From the NCBI GenBank assembly GCA_947034895.1, contig OX344764.1, positions 46,667,348 to 46,731,347 on the forward strand: a DNA stretch of 64,000 bases, given 5' to 3'. The position numbers and the translations under genes are program-made. This DNA comes from Rhytidiadelphus loreus (lineage: Eukaryota; Streptophyta; Bryopsida; Hypnales; Hylocomiaceae). A model generated the notes under the pieces. It was not told the origin of the DNA. It worked only from the letters and a program-made list of their open reading frames with translations, and ran no database searches. Of this stretch, positions 23,744 to 36,239 are shown one piece after another; position 1 is the first letter of the stretch; each line of letters opens with the position of its first letter.

Positions 23744-25274
23744 ATGAAATTGTCTTATATGGCTCTTATGAAATTGTCTCAACCCCAATCCTTGAATTAA
23801 CGGATAAGTCCCTTCCATGCATCTACCAAACCATAATACCTTTTTAGCATGGGGAGGACCATTGCCTGGTTATACATTGTCATGTTGCAAGTGCCAAGCA
23901 ATTTGAATGTGCAACCCATTTTTGGCAAAGAATTTTATAGCTTGAATGCCATGCTAAAGACAAAAATTGTGGATGAATATAAAACCTCCAAAAAAAAAAT
24001 CTTGAAATAGAATTGTTGAACATTGGTTATCAAAGTTACAATCCTCTTCTTTAGATACACTACTTGTACTCCAAATGCTCACCAACATTTACTGTGCTGT
24101 AGTGTGCACAATCCAAGTACAAAGTCTCTTTTTTTTACCAAGGTATGTAGTCTAGGTGTCACTTGGACCAACTTTTGGGAACCCAATAGGGGATCCTAAA
24201 TTTACAAATAAACTCTTCATATATGCCAACTACTTAGAGTGGTTGGAGTTATTTCTCTCTCTACTTTCAATAAAGAGAATATTATCTATATTGGTGTCAC
24301 TTTATACTAATTAACTAAGCATACTTGATATTATTGAATACATTGTATGAATAAATTATAAAATTTCAAAATATTCTTTGTAGGTGTACTAAAAATTGAC
24401 ACTAGACTCTCCTTAGCTCTCATGTTGCAATTGTATACATCTGGTGTCTTCAAAATTTAAGTTTGGGTGTCACTTTTGTTTTAAATATAGGGGTTTGTAT
24501 TCTAGATAGTGATGATTATAGATGCACATGTGAATTAGAGTATGATTATTGTAGTCATTGTGGACAAGTTATGTTTACCCTTGTTCTTTTTGTAGTGAAG
24601 GTCAAGGAACATATACTATTGATACTAAACTACCTTTAATTACACATCCTTGAAATACAAAATGCTTCAACTCTCACTAGTTACCTCAAAAGCTCTACAT
24701 CTTCCATTGATTACTTTTGAAAATTAGTATTAATTTTTTTTAAAGAGAATTTGTTGAAATTAGATTATTCAGTCAACTTTGAACACCCCTAATTTAGTTG
24801 TCTCCAAAGGGAGAGTGCTTCAATAGCATATGCCTACCTTACATGTGAAAATTTGATTAGAAAATTGTACAAAAAACAAATAAGTATTATGGCAATAGAA
24901 TCATTTGTAGAGCAATTGCTTATTTCAATTGACTCAAAGTTGAAAGTAGAAACAATGCCATACATAAGCCTTATATTTACATTTTTTTTATAGCTTCCCA
25001 TAAATGCCTATTTAGTCATATGTGTTCATTGAACAAGACCAACTAAAAAAAAGCCTTCTCAAGATTTTCTAAAATATAAGAGTTTATTTAGAGAAGAGAT
25101 AAGAATTATTGTCCTCTTATTTTATTTTTTAAAAGTAATGAAGAATACCCATGAAATTTGAAGAGATTTTCCACATTAGAAAAATAATGGATTAGAAAAA
25201 TTAAATTTATCATATGACAAACAATGCCCCTATAGAAATGTTCAAATTAATCTTACATGTAGAAAGGCTCCAAC
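23744..25274. other. AT-rich upstream or intergenic DNA, nothing recognised
   Basis: This lies upstream of the pseudogene start. GC drops sharply at about 23.75 kb, so its promoter should be close to 23.6-23.9 kb, but no TATA box or other element could be singled out. Confidence 0.4.
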
Positions 25275-25276
25275 TA

Positions 25277-25788
25277 AGGTAAACCATCCTATGACAGGCC
25301 AACTGTCTAATACAGACATCTACATAACCCCCCCATTACAGTCCATTTCAGATTTTTGCTTCTACAATTTAATTAGGTTGGTTAGTGGCCCACATTAGTG
25401 CATTAGGTGATTGTGATAGAATTAGTAATGACTGTCATAGGACTCTTACACATTGTGAGTGTAAACTCATCATAAGAGTTTGTTTTTTATTCCTTTGTGT
25501 GATGGCCACATTAAAAATTCTTGTGGTTGTGTTAGAAAATCTGAAGACTGCATTAGGTGGTAAGATGACCATCATGAAGACATATTTTATTGATTTTAGA
25601 TAGTCTACAGACTGTTTTGGAAAAATACTTAAAAAATTCATAACAAATTCTTACTTTGTCCAAAAACTAAAATTTTAACTGCTTCTTTCATTTCTCAAAG
25701 TTGTCTCTGCTAGAAAAAAATCTGATTTTATTTTGCTAATGGCAACATACCAAATCAGTCATTCTGCATGTCATAGGCTGGTTTACCT
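25277..25788. mobile_element. TA-flanked MITE, AGGTAAACCA family (512 bp)
   Basis: Terminal inverted repeats AGGTAAACCATCCTATGACA and TGTCATAGGCTGGTTTACCT are flanked by TA (25275-25276, 25789-25790). The two-base TA duplication points to Tc1/mariner-type mobilisation. The ends AGGTA..TACCT are shared with the AGGTAGTATG and AGGTAAAACA families elsewhere in the window. Internal open frames (25385-25641, both strands) look incidental. Confidence 0.8.
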
Positions 25789-25810
25789 TAGACATGTTAC
25801 ACTTAGAGCA

Positions 25811-25990
25811 TCTCCATTGCACAACTTGCCAAGGAAGGCAAGTTGCCCTCCACTAAGACAACAAGCCTCTTGAGTAGGGAGCTCACATTCCCTCAACTCA
25901 TTGAAGAAATGCAAGTGGAAAGAGTTGATTGGATACCAAGACTTCTTAACCAACTCATCAAAGAATCTTGTACTCACCTTTGGAGATGAG
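25811..25990. mobile_element. Degraded GAGCATCTCCA-terminal MITE
   Basis: The left end TTAGAGCATCTCCATTGC is clear; the right end TTTGGAGATGAGTAA is a weaker complement. A small hairpin GGCAAGTTG lies inside. It stands about 20 bp from the preceding TA-flanked MITE and resembles the Harbinger-like element at 14031. Confidence 0.45.
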
Positions 25991-26029
25991 TAAGGCTTCT
26001 TCCAACTCACCTAAGTCACTCTAAATATT

Positions 26030-26932
26030 GCAACCCCGTATTTTGTAATAGTCCTGAAAACACTGAAAACACTGTTGAAGACCAAAGTACATATTCGTAG
26101 AGAAAGGAATCATTATTTCTGTAAGCAAGGGAAGCTCGGCCTCATCTTCTTGGAGAACATTCTTCCTTACATACTTGGGCTCTCTCCAAGCTAATAGTGG
26201 CCCTTATACAACCAGTAAAGACCAGACGCTATATTGTCTGGCATCAAGCCACAGTTTTCTGGTTCACTCTCATATTTTCCCGCCCCCTCTACGGTTTGAA
26301 GATCCTATCCCACAATGCCGATGTTTTTTCTTCAACTCTGGCTCACTCCACTCCAAACCACTTTGTGAGCTAGTTTATCCAAGTACACAAACTCCCTTAA
26401 AGAAAACCTGCGAAGATGAGAGTTCGAAGTGGTTGTAAAATACATGTGTTTCAATAACAAGAATAAGCAGGTCAACACGTAGACGGGATCCTTCCCTCTA
26501 CAGAGATTGTCTAACTGAAACAAAGACTCCCCTCCAATCGGGGGTCAAAGAATTCGGCAATAGCCATTCAACCCAACAACAGCGCACACAATGCTTTCAA
26601 CTGTGCACTCGCTATATGAGGTCTTGCTCTAACTGCTCACCCCGGAAGGATGCACACTCATCAAAGTGGTGGTCAAGTAAACCATCCATTCACCGAAACG
26701 CCGCTTCAAGGGCCTGAATAATTCCGTTAGGAGAAAAATTTATCAAGTTGTGCCCTGGATGATCTTGTATGCTGATCACACCACTCCGAAACTGCAAAAG
26801 TCCTGAAGCTCCAGTGAGAATGAAGAGCGCTCGTTCACACCCACACATCTGAGGCCAAGGTGGAAAGGAAAACGACCACCCCAGACCAGTGGAAGTACAT
26901 TATATATAGGCAGGACTTGAGACGTACTGTCC
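26030..26932. other. GC-richer 3' flank of the glycosyltransferase gene
   Basis: The stretch downstream of the glycosyltransferase stop codon stays at gene-like GC for about 900 bp. It may be 3' UTR or a decayed neighbour; the frames 26175-26438 (plus) and 26332-26523 (minus) have no recognisable domain. Confidence 0.4.
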
Positions 26933-29341
26933 TCATTTAGCAGCAGTGATCAGTTCACCGCTTCTGCAAGCGCCAACATGAATATGTAACACTTGGTGTT
27001 TAACTTCCAAAATCTTCGCACATTGTCTCCTGGGTAACTGCCATGATCAAAATTGTGTTAAGACATCTAACGAAAACCATTACTCTGCCACTCCAAATTT
27101 ATCATTTACGCAGAGTGCAAACTAAAATAATTTTCAAGAAAGCAAACGCTGAAGTGGAATCATAATGCTGAGGCAACTAAAACATATCCAGTACACGCCA
27201 CCTCACAAATCGAAGATTCAACAAACAAACAAAGCTTACCGAGAAAAACTTGTTGGACACTCTTTCGCTCACAACTCGAATGCTCTGCACTCTAGATGGA
27301 GCAAATCCCTTGGACCAGCAGTAGTTCTTCGCCTTCTCCTCGTCAACGCTCGAAAGTCGCCTGTACACGCTAACCACTCGAGAACTGCTCACATCAGGCT
27401 GCATCTCCTCCATGTAAAACAAGTAAGGACGATTGCACACAGACGAGGCACTTGGTCTCGTGTCGAAGGCGAACTCAAGAGGCTTGTTGTCTCTGTTCCA
27501 TGCTGTAAAAGTGGTCTCCACACGAGTCAACAATCGCGGAAGAATGATTTCAGGGAACACCTGCACAAACAAGTGCGCTCACACATATCAGGAATCGTCT
27601 CGCCATAACCCAAGGGTCGAAAGCCACGTCCACTTCAGCTTCTCGACCAGCATGCAATCCACTCACGGTGGACACTTTCATGGACCACTTCCACACGAGG
27701 ACCACAAAACCTTCGATCCTATCCCTCAAGCCTAGATCCATACAGCCCTCGCCATACCCCACAATGCTCGTATTCACCACCTGTAATGAGACAGCGACAC
27801 CACACACTCAGACGACCACTACCTCCACTTCTTGCAATCCAACCGTACCTGGATCACGTAGCCGGTGGAAATCGAGAAAGAAAGACTGCGCTTCTTGTCA
27901 TAAGCGATCGATTGCTGCAAGAAGCTCCCAGGTTCCGTGCGCATGGCTTTCGTCAGCAATCGCAGGCCTTCCAGGTGGGACATTTGGGGGAACACAGGAT
28001 CCAACAGCTCCAAGTGATGCATGGACATGAACGGGGTCACGGGGTGAGACGCAAGCAGACCGTGGGCGTCGCCGAACACATCGAACTGCGCACAAAAACA
28101 ACAAACAACAAACAAGGTCAAATCGCTGATGCGGAAGGACAAATACACAATCCCAAAAAAAACATGGATCTGCTTTCGCAGGTTGACAGCACCTATTCCT
28201 GCACATCTTGCAATTCCTCGTCCCAAGTCGGAAAAACTGCTCTTATCCGAACATATCACAAAATCACTCATTGGCTCAACTCCAGGCACCACAGCTCATA
28301 ATGACCAAATTCACTAGGAACTTATTCATAAATATCCAACAGGTCACAAGCGATGCAGTGCCACCCCAAAGATATTCTCAGAAATGCCACCTAGCTAGAC
28401 GACACTCCATTTCTACAAAGCAAGCTCAACGACTCAAACGACTCCACAAAACTCTGAAACTCCGTCAAAAATCGCACCTGGTGAAATCCACCTTCTCTCG
28501 TCAAAGGAACGCCAAGCTCAGTGATGCAAGCATGGAGACGGTCGTCACTGCCGAAGAGAGAGGGGTAACGCTCAAGACACTCGTCCTGCATAGCCGCCAG
28601 GGCCTCCGCCAAAGGGTAACTGATTGCGAAACCGCCGCCACCGTAAGCCATGCTATGACTGAAGTGATCGTTCTGACGGTGACTCTCCGAGTTGCTGCCG
28701 ATATACCACATCTCAGACGGGTCGTACTTGCTCAAAACACGAACCAGATTGTCCGTGTTGAACAAAGTGTCGTCGTCACCCATCACGAACCAACGCACGT
28801 TCGGCAGGCCCAGACGAAATGTCTCACAAACGATCCGGGACAGACGAATTCCCGAAGGATGGCCCAGTGGATGAGTGTAAGAGAACGTGCTCGTGTCTTC
28901 GGAGACGTGCACCGGTGGTACATTCTCTCCGTCCTGGATCTTCACAGCTTCTTCCAGCCACACGAAGCCCCGCATTTCCTCACGACGCCACCAAAGCTTG
29001 ATGAACTCTTTCCGTCTGTCCCATAATTGCGCCGCGCCTGCTATGCCGAACACAATATGGTTGATGGCCAGGCCATTGTTCGGCTGGCTGGGGTGCATGT
29101 ACGGGGCCGCCGAGAAGGTGGCTTCGTTCGAGAGACCCCCGCTGATGGAAGGGGTTGACCAGAAGAAGGATGGGGGTGCTAAAATACTGTGGCTGTCGGC
29201 AATGCAGGGTGACCTGTGCGACGAGAACACCAGAGAGAGCCAAACCGTGGTGGCGACCCCTAGAAAAATAGCGAGCAAAAGAAGGGTGCTCCAAAACGCC
29301 TTCCGTCCCGGACCCCTGACGAATTGATGCCTCGTAAACAT
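26933..29341 (-). CDS. DUF604 / fringe-like glycosyltransferase, type II membrane protein (508 aa, four exons)
   Basis: Exons are 29341-28478, 28085-27849, 27560-27240 and 27037-26933, joined by GT-AG introns of 392, 288 and 202 bp, all in phase 0. The first in-frame ATG (29341) gives 508 residues, normal for plant DUF604 proteins. A short basic N-terminus precedes one membrane segment (about 15-38), as in Golgi type II enzymes. The catalytic region follows: FGIAG..LWDRRKEFIKLWW (about 98-118), then FVMGDDDTLF with the DDD metal-binding triad at 189-191, then MAYGGGGFAIS and FGSDDRLHACITELGVPLT. Exon 2 has LASHPVTPFMSMHHLE; exon 3 has AFDTRPSASSVCNRPYLFYM; exon 4 starts LPRRQCA, the family's C-terminal block. 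The family is related to GT31 beta-1,3-glycosyltransferases; the sugar and acceptor are unknown. It appears intact. Confidence 0.93.
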
Positions 29342-31010
29342 CGTGATCGCGGAACATAAATTCAAAGCGACTGAAACGTATGCTTTGCAATTTTCCAAAT
29401 TTCTAGGATAAAATATCCAGTCCTGCCCGGTTCGCCCTCAGACGAGTCTGGAATCCCAGTACTCGTAATTCCACCACCTAACTCTCAAAACCTCCGTATA
29501 GACAACACGATCGGTCAGAACCCTAAACCTGGACGCCAAACCTGGCAGTTTCAAGACAGTGCAGTCGGCCGTTAGCGAGACCGATACTCGTTTCTGGCGC
29601 TCCACCAACACACAAGAGCTTCATCAATAGTTTTCAGTTCTGCAGAAGCATCCCCGCTCCAAAGTAAAAAGTAGCTCCTCGGGTTCGGAGATTCACCTCA
29701 GTGGCAAAGACCACTATCTCCCGCACATTTCCCGAGATCGAACGCCACTTCATAAACTTTTCAGATAACAGCAACAGTGAAATCCAATGATACCGCCTAT
29801 CGAGAAATGCACGCAGAAACGAAGTTTCTAGGCCACTGCGCGCGCCAATGGCCTAGAAAACCACGACCACCACGCACGACGATCGTCAGTCAGGGCGTAC
29901 TCATAGCAGTCAAGAACGTCGCAACAGGACACGTTAACCTAACTCACTAATCGAATCACTTCCCCAGCTCCAACCTCTCCGTACCTTACGGGAATACCAG
30001 AAGGATCTAACCTGACCAGCAAGCAACAGCCAAAAAACCGCCGTCCTTTCTCTGCTAAAATCCCACTGCAATCTGCAACTTCAAGCGATCCTTCCACCAC
30101 CATTCAAATTTGAAGATGGAAGCCTCGCAAATCAATGCGCAACTCCGAGGAACCAATACCTCTCCCTCCCCCGACGTGGTCCCAGCGACTTTCACCACCA
30201 CGAGTACTGCCCATTCTAAGAAACCGGTAATGTACAGACAACTTCCACCACCACTCACCACCGAGATTTTCAAAAACAATAATAAAATTGTGATTCAAAT
30301 GTCCAGCTCAGTCTCCACCATTCGCATCGGTTGCAAGTGTTGCAAGTGGGCTTGGTACAGTAGTACTGTTCAAATGTCTAACCCCCGACATCCCGCGTCG
30401 GCACAACCGGGGGCCCTGTTCTAATCAAATTATGATTCCACTTGACTCACAACCTCATGACCTTTTCTCTGAAATTGGAATAATTCGGCAACAGATAGAA
30501 GATGCTGCCTACACATAGACGTAAATCTTCCCCGCATGCGCCACAGGACCCACTGTTTGGTTTTTTATCATTTGGGAGATCATCATTTTCACCAGAAAAA
30601 ATGTCCTCTGCAAGGGCTTCTGCTACACCGTTTTTTTTCCAGCTTCAACACAGCCGCGTGGACTCAATTCGAATACGGAACGAAAGAATGCGTTTCGTTG
30701 GCTGCATTCAAGGTCAACGTCGATGGTGTACTGTGACGGATTGGATCGGACGAGCAGTCGGCAATGACTTTGCAGAATCAGAATCGTCTGCGAGAGGTGG
30801 CGGGGGGATTCGGAAAGGTTTAGGGTTTTGCAGGCAGGTTCGGGCGGGCCCTCGTTTCGGCCGGCGTCAGACGTCGCCGCGTCCATTGTAGGCGCCTGAA
30901 GTAGGCTCGCTTGCTGCCGTCGCCTGACGTGGCCGTACTTAGCCGCCGTTGCGCCTATCGCAGCCGCGCGTTGATGAGGGAGGAGACAGTTCTGTATCGC
31001 TCCCGCTCCC
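29342..31010. promoter_or_regulatory. GC-rich 5' flank of the glycosyltransferase gene
   Basis: GC content stays high upstream of the ATG at 29341 and ends abruptly near 31.0 kb, with CpG-dense sequence at 30780-30990. This should hold the 5' UTR, any 5' intron and the promoter. The transcription start cannot be fixed from sequence. Open frames at 30110-30424 and 30502-30891 (plus) have no recognised domain; a small divergent gene is possible but unsupported. Confidence 0.45.
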
Positions 31011-31019
31011 TAGCATTTA

Positions 31020-31330
31020 TTGCAAGGATGTCAACTCAAATTTTTCACCTGTGGGCAAGGTGAAGGCACCACAAACCGTCAATGTAAGCAATTCAGCATA
31101 TTTTGGAGGCACATTTTCCTAAAAATGATATTTCGGTAGTAATAGCAGGTGAAAATCACGAATATTAAAAAAAAAAAAGATTTTTCGGATGTGGTATGTA
31201 ATTTCTATGATTTTTCAAAATACCGGCTCCCTAGACCATTGAAACTGTCACATAGGTGGACTATAAATTGAAATCTGCAAAAAACAGTAGTTAGCAAATC
31301 AAAGTTAAATATGTGTCCTTCAAATCTGTC
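31020..31330. repeat. Dispersed repeat shared with 59090-59470 (lacks the Stowaway insert)
   Basis: Phrases such as CCTAAAAATGATATTTC, TTTTTCGGATGTGGTATG and AGACCATTGAAACTGTC occur in the same order at both sites. Here the poly-A run near 31170 passes straight into GATTTTTCGG, while the 59-kb copy has an 81-bp MITE at that junction. Confidence 0.75.
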
Positions 31331-32142
31331 ACATTAATGATACATTCATCCCTCTCAACATGATACGTTGATTTCACATAATACAACATCATATATTATA
31401 TTTTTCTACACTATATTACTATAAAGTCATTGATTTGTTGCACAATCTCATGATACAATCACAAATTTTGTAAGGTGTCTATGTAGTACAATATACTACT
31501 AACAATTATAATCAATTTTTGAAGATTAAAACACAAACATAGGTTTGAGTGGTTTGAAATATAGAAACAAACCTGAGCTCTTTAATTGGATTGTTTGTAT
31601 TGTTGTAATGTTGTAAGCCATTGTTTCTTAGTACCAAGTAACTATCTTTGCAAACTTGCACAACATTTGAACCTTGAAATGCTCAATGAACAATGGTCTC
31701 AACATTAAAGTCATACACAATAGTTTTGAAAATCTAAACTACATGCACTTTGTAATTTTCTTGACAAACCCAACTCGTCAAACCTTGGAAACAAAATATA
31801 TTAGGCTTGCATTGTTGTTTACTTTAAAGATTGTATAGACATTCCAGTAGTAACACAATTTTATAAGGGCCTTGTGGATTGTAGGTTTATAAGGCTTGTT
31901 TTCAAACACTAATAGAAAAGTGGTCATCGGGAACCAAGTTACAAGGTAAGCGCATGGTTCCAGAGGTCCATTTGGGCACCAAGCTAGTACCCAAATAAGT
32001 CTCTGAAACCATGCTCTCGCACTATAGCTTGGTTCACTAGGACCACCTTTCTACGAGTAGAACCATTGAAGAAAATGTAATTGTCAAGGTGGACAACCCC
32101 TCATGATGGCAACATGAGAGAACCCATGAGTTGTTGTTACAA
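31331..32142. other. AT-rich intergenic DNA, nothing recognised
   Basis: A small inverted repeat around GTGGTCATCGGGAACCAAG (31920) and CTTGGTTCACTAGGACCACC (32027-32046) suggests a roughly 150-bp MITE, but no clean duplication was seen. Confidence 0.4.
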
Positions 32143-32144
32143 TA

Positions 32145-32559
32145 AGGTAGTATGCTCTAAAAGTGCCCCTCTCCTTCAAACCGCCCCTATTTTTCGCTAG
32201 AGGATGGAAATGACGTGAGCCTTAAATGGACCACTTCAGCAATTGAATGAATCAAGGAAAAAAAATGTTTTTCTACTGCGAGAGCCAATCATTGTCTTTG
32301 ATTTTCACACATCTCTTTAAAAGTTGCAAGTGGATGGATTTTCGGAGACCTGTAGTCACAAATAGGTGCCTATGCTGCCAATTTTTGAAAATTTAGAAGT
32401 AATTCAAAAATTCTTGAAAAAATACAAAACCGCTTGTGTTAGGTTCCACATCTATTACTTTCTCTGTAAAATGATGTAAATATTTATTTATTTTCCATGA
32501 AAACCCATGAAAAAGACGGACCAGCCCTTCAATGGTTGCTTTTAGAGCCAATACTACCT
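32145..32559. mobile_element. TA-flanked MITE, AGGTAGTATGCTC family, copy 1 (415 bp)
   Basis: Flanked by TA (32143-32144, 32560-32561). Left end AGGTAGTATGCTCTAAAAG; right end TTTTAGAGCCAATACTACCT. The interior is collinear with 57890-58306 (AAATGGACCACTT, GAGCCAATCATTGTCTTTGATT, ACAAATAGGTGCCTATGCT). It encodes nothing; the minus-strand frame 32393-32752 crosses its right end and is incidental. Confidence 0.85.
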
Positions 32560-33152
32560 TAGACCCAAGGGAGATTTCAGAGAAGATACTGGCTCCAACT
32601 GATTCCATGGAACACATCACTATATTACAAAAAACTCCGTACAAGAGCTCAAATGTTGTCATGAAGATACTCATCAGATACTCAGATCCAAGTGAAAACT
32701 GAAAATGTGATTTTTTGACTGAAAAGAGGATGTGCGGCTTCCTAGAATTCATGTCTGGAACCAGGTGGAATTCAAAGATGCAGACACGGTACTACGAGCT
32801 AAGTTATTCTGCTACTTCTTTTGGCTTTGAACTTTGAATTCTTTGTCCTCAATAGTTTGTCAAGATTCCAATTTTCTTTTGTATTTTTGTTTTTTCATGA
32901 TGACAGAGAGATCAAATTATATTGTATATTGCATGCTAGAGAAGAATCTGGAAGTAGAAAGTAGAGGTGTTTCCGTGATGGATCTGTACAACTTTATGCA
33001 TTTTCAGCATGCATGCACAAACAAAGTTGTTGGAGCTTATGACAGATGGTGCTCAATTTCGAAGTTAGTAGCGCTTGTCACATGAAGGAGTGATCAATGA
33101 GATGGTGGCACTCCGAAATAAGATCGTTGAGTTGAAAAGCAGCAAGTAACTA

Positions 33153-33593
33153 AGGTAAAACAACCCATTGTGGTCAGAATTAGGAGTCTGCCCTCGTGCC
33201 ATTTCTGAAATTTTTCAAATTTTTTTCCACATGGAGACAAATGTGAGAAATAATGAGGACATTTGAATTTATATTTTTCAGACAAAGTATGGATTTGTTA
33301 CAAATTTTTGAAGTGATTAGCCCAAAAGAGTTTGTAGGCTACTCCATAACCAACAAAAATTGAACCCAATATGCTCATCTTACCTACCCAATACAATCAC
33401 AATATTTTCTAACATGGAATGTCTCAAAATCAATTCTTATAATGAATTTTACACTGAAAAGTTGGAAGTACCTATTGAGGTCATCAATCACTCCATAACT
33501 ATCATAAAAGACACTGATTTTGGTCTGAAAAACCACCATAGAATCATTAGGTGTCTATTATGGGTCATTTGACTGCAATGGGCTGTTTTACCT
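33153..33593. mobile_element. TA-flanked MITE, AGGTAAAACARCCC family (441 bp)
   Basis: TA at 33151-33152 and 33594-33595. Ends AGGTAAAACAACCCATTG and CAATGGGCTGTTTTACCT form a long inverted repeat. A partial copy starts at 59030 and an interior fragment lies at about 60505-60560. Confidence 0.85.
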
Positions 33594-34340
33594 TATCTCC
33601 TGAAAAGATGCAAACGCCCCTACCAAACAACCCCACCCTGAAAATCCTTGTCCGTCCGATATGGGAAGAAATAAATGAAAGTACCCCATGCCGTCCATTT
33701 GCCAAAAATCAATGGCCATCTCTTTGGGATATGGATGTGGATACAGAAGACATATATGGGTACATAATACGAGTATGAGTACAAAATACAAAATACGGAT
33801 ATGACAATACGACAACATATCTATATCGATTGCATCTCAAGTTGCAATTTGAAATTACAAATAAGGTTGGTTGGTTAGTATGGGTTGGGATTTGGGTTGG
33901 GAATTTAAAAAATTATATCCTACTACTAGATGCCATTTGTACAACAAGTACCTATAAGTGACAATTCCATTAATTAATTCAAGTATGGCTTTTATTTTTT
34001 TATTTTTTTGATACAAATGAAAAGGAATTTCATTGCAGGAGTAAAAATACAAACCATCAGCCACAATTATGGCTTTTAGAGCCTCTGAGTTACTATGCGT
34101 TCAAAAGACAAGTACAATTATAATCCCAAGCATTTCATCTTAGTGATCCTATGATGGTTTCCATATCTTCTATGGTCAATACAAAGAACCCAATGATTGA
34201 ACACTATTCCAAAGAAGTTTGATGGAACGAGATCCAAATTTTGTGGCTTTGTAACTCTATTTTGAACATGCACAACCCTTATTACACCAATAGAGTACCT
34301 AAATGGTTCTTGCAAATAATTACTCTTTTATCCAGAGGAG
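33594..34340. other. Intergenic DNA with a cryptic GATAC-like simple stretch
   Basis: 33725-33835 drifts through GGATATGGATGTGGATAC and ACAAAATACAAAATACGG-type words, like 7365-7500. No gene is supported. Confidence 0.4.
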
Positions 34341-34439
34341 TGTTTGTTTCTTGGTTTACTCCAATAATAGAGATAGTGATTGTGACAAAATGATAGAGAC
34401 AAAAATGCAAAATTTGAGGCAAGGGTCATACTTTGCATC

Positions 34440-34672
34440 TATCAATGTTGTTGAATTTTGACAACTCATGTGCTATCTTGAATGGAGTGGTAATGCTTTT
34501 ATCAACTATTTCTATTACAAATTTAGAAATGATGCGAAGGACTTATTAATCACTCTACCAAAAGTGAATAGTTTGGAAGAGTTTATGATTCATCATAAAA
34601 AACTAATGTATTTTCCTATTTTCAATAAAGGTTTCAAAAAATCACATCAAAAATTGAGATCATAGAAACCTA
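34440..34672 (+). pseudogene. Ty3/gypsy gag fragment
   Basis: The plus-strand frame reads LEWSGNAFINYFYYKFRND then AKDLLITLPKVNSLEEF, matching the retrotransposon gag-domain pattern W....L...FR.GL...VKD.L....P.SL.EL of plant Ty3/gypsy elements. It is open for about 65 codons and stops after KLRS. It is a fragment, and no protease or reverse transcriptase follows in frame. Confidence 0.65.
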
Positions 34673-35570
34673 TCCAAAATTTGTAGTATCCTGCAAGGAA
34701 AAATTTGGTCCTTTAGTTGTTAATAGTTGCAAGACATACAATATTTTTCTAAAAAATCCTTAACCAAAGATCAAAAGGGATGGATATTTGGTCACCGGCT
34801 TCAAAAAAAAATTGGATGACTTATGAGCTCATCCTACTTCCTAGTGCTACTAAGCTTGATGTGAGCTTAAATTTAATCCTCAAGTCACGAGGTGATTTTC
34901 CATTTATTTGCTCACACTTTCTTGCTTCTACTCTCTAGACGAGCATTCACAACTAGTACTCACTCCTCAACATTTAAAACCATCTTCATGCCCTATAGTC
35001 ACACCTAACTAGGATTGTTCATCTAGACATGGAAACATGATGTCTAATATGACATGCTAGAAGAGGGTTGTCTTCTAGGTTGTCTTGTACGTTAGACACA
35101 TGTCTACTTGACATGTATCAAAATATGACAACTTGACAAGAAATCCACAAATTACATTTACTTAGACTAAACAACCTTGCACCTAATCCTCTGCTTGACT
35201 TTCAAATTAGAGTTGGCAACCAAATTTAACTAGAACTAGCCAAATTTTGGCAATACTTTATCCATGGTACTTAGAAAAAACTAGCTAATAGAACAACAAC
35301 AAAGAAATGAAGAAGGACAAAATTGATTCTAATGTGGCTTCTAGCTTTGTCATTGTCAAATAGAGAGAATTTTGCTTTGTGGAAACTTTGAGTCCCGCTT
35401 TGGGTTTCTAGCTACAACTACAACAAACCAAGATATGAGGGAATGCAATAGTATGAGTGGTAGGATGTATTGCTTTAAATAAAGTGATTGCATTGTTTGT
35501 TGTATAAAATGTCATACAATACAAAGTGTATGCAATTTTGTATATATATGTACATATATGACTTCATATA

Positions 35571-35967
35571 TGTCGCACCCCTTAGTGATGTTGTCCACCT
35601 TAAATTCACCCAAAGTACTTCTTGCAGCATTTAACTCCTAATGTCACCAAAGGTCACAATCTCCTAACATTGTACATGCCACCCACCCACAAGTTTAGGT
35701 TCCAACTTTAGTCATGAGGTTCTCTATTCCTTCATGACTCCCAATACTTTGCTTCCAACACTTAGCTCCCATAAGACACTAGGCATGTCATTTGATGACA
35801 TGGGACAAAATTTCTATTGATGCCAAACACTCAGTGGTGGCACTACTCCCCACCAGTGTTTATTGCCCTTGGATGGGATCCAACTAATTCTATTTTAGGA
35901 TTCACTAATTGGAACTCATACCATAGCCTAGTATGGAGTGGGACACCACCCAGCTGGTATCAAAGAG
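35571..35967 (+). mobile_element. Probable LTR end with primer-binding site
   Basis: TGTCGCACCCC at 35571 is a typical Ty3/gypsy LTR start and CA at 35951-35952 a possible LTR end. Two bases later TGGTATCAAAGAG (35955-35967) is close to the TGGTATCAGAG primer-binding site complementary to initiator-methionine tRNA. No second LTR or internal domains were found in the following sequence, so this would be a broken 5' end. The LTR start is inferred. Confidence 0.4.
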
Positions 35968-36239
35968 TGCATAAACACTCTGTAATGTAGATTTTGCTTA
36001 TTCGACAAAATCCACAAACAAGGGATTCAAGGGTCAATTCTCTTAGGAAAGGTCGATAAGTCTAGTGTTTTGTAACTAAGGTCACTCATTTCATATTGTA
36101 GATACTTATCTATGTTGTTTTATGTTTTGTTTTCCAAAAGAAACCCAAGGAATACACCTAATGTCAATTTTTCACAGTCCAAATACCAATGCTATATTAT
36201 AAACACAAATGTATGGCGTCACAATCCTGTCTAGTTTGT

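Noticed and set aside
27550..27807. 85-codon minus-strand frame as an extra glycosyltransferase exon
   Set aside because: It falls in the 288-bp intron; joining exon 2 directly to 27560 gives the continuous family sequence GYVIQ-VFPEIILPR.
28208..29327. Long plus-strand frames (272 and 146 codons) over the glycosyltransferase gene
   Set aside because: They are antisense shadows of GC-rich exon 1; the minus strand has the conserved family motifs and splice sites.
28391..29398. Longer glycosyltransferase N-terminus starting at 29398
   Set aside because: The codon there is TTG. The first in-frame ATG is 29341, and the extra 19 residues add no recognisable feature.
30502..30891. 129-codon plus-strand gene upstream of the glycosyltransferase
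   Set aside because: Low-complexity GC-rich composition, no domain, and overlapping frames on both strands; more likely promoter or 5' UTR.
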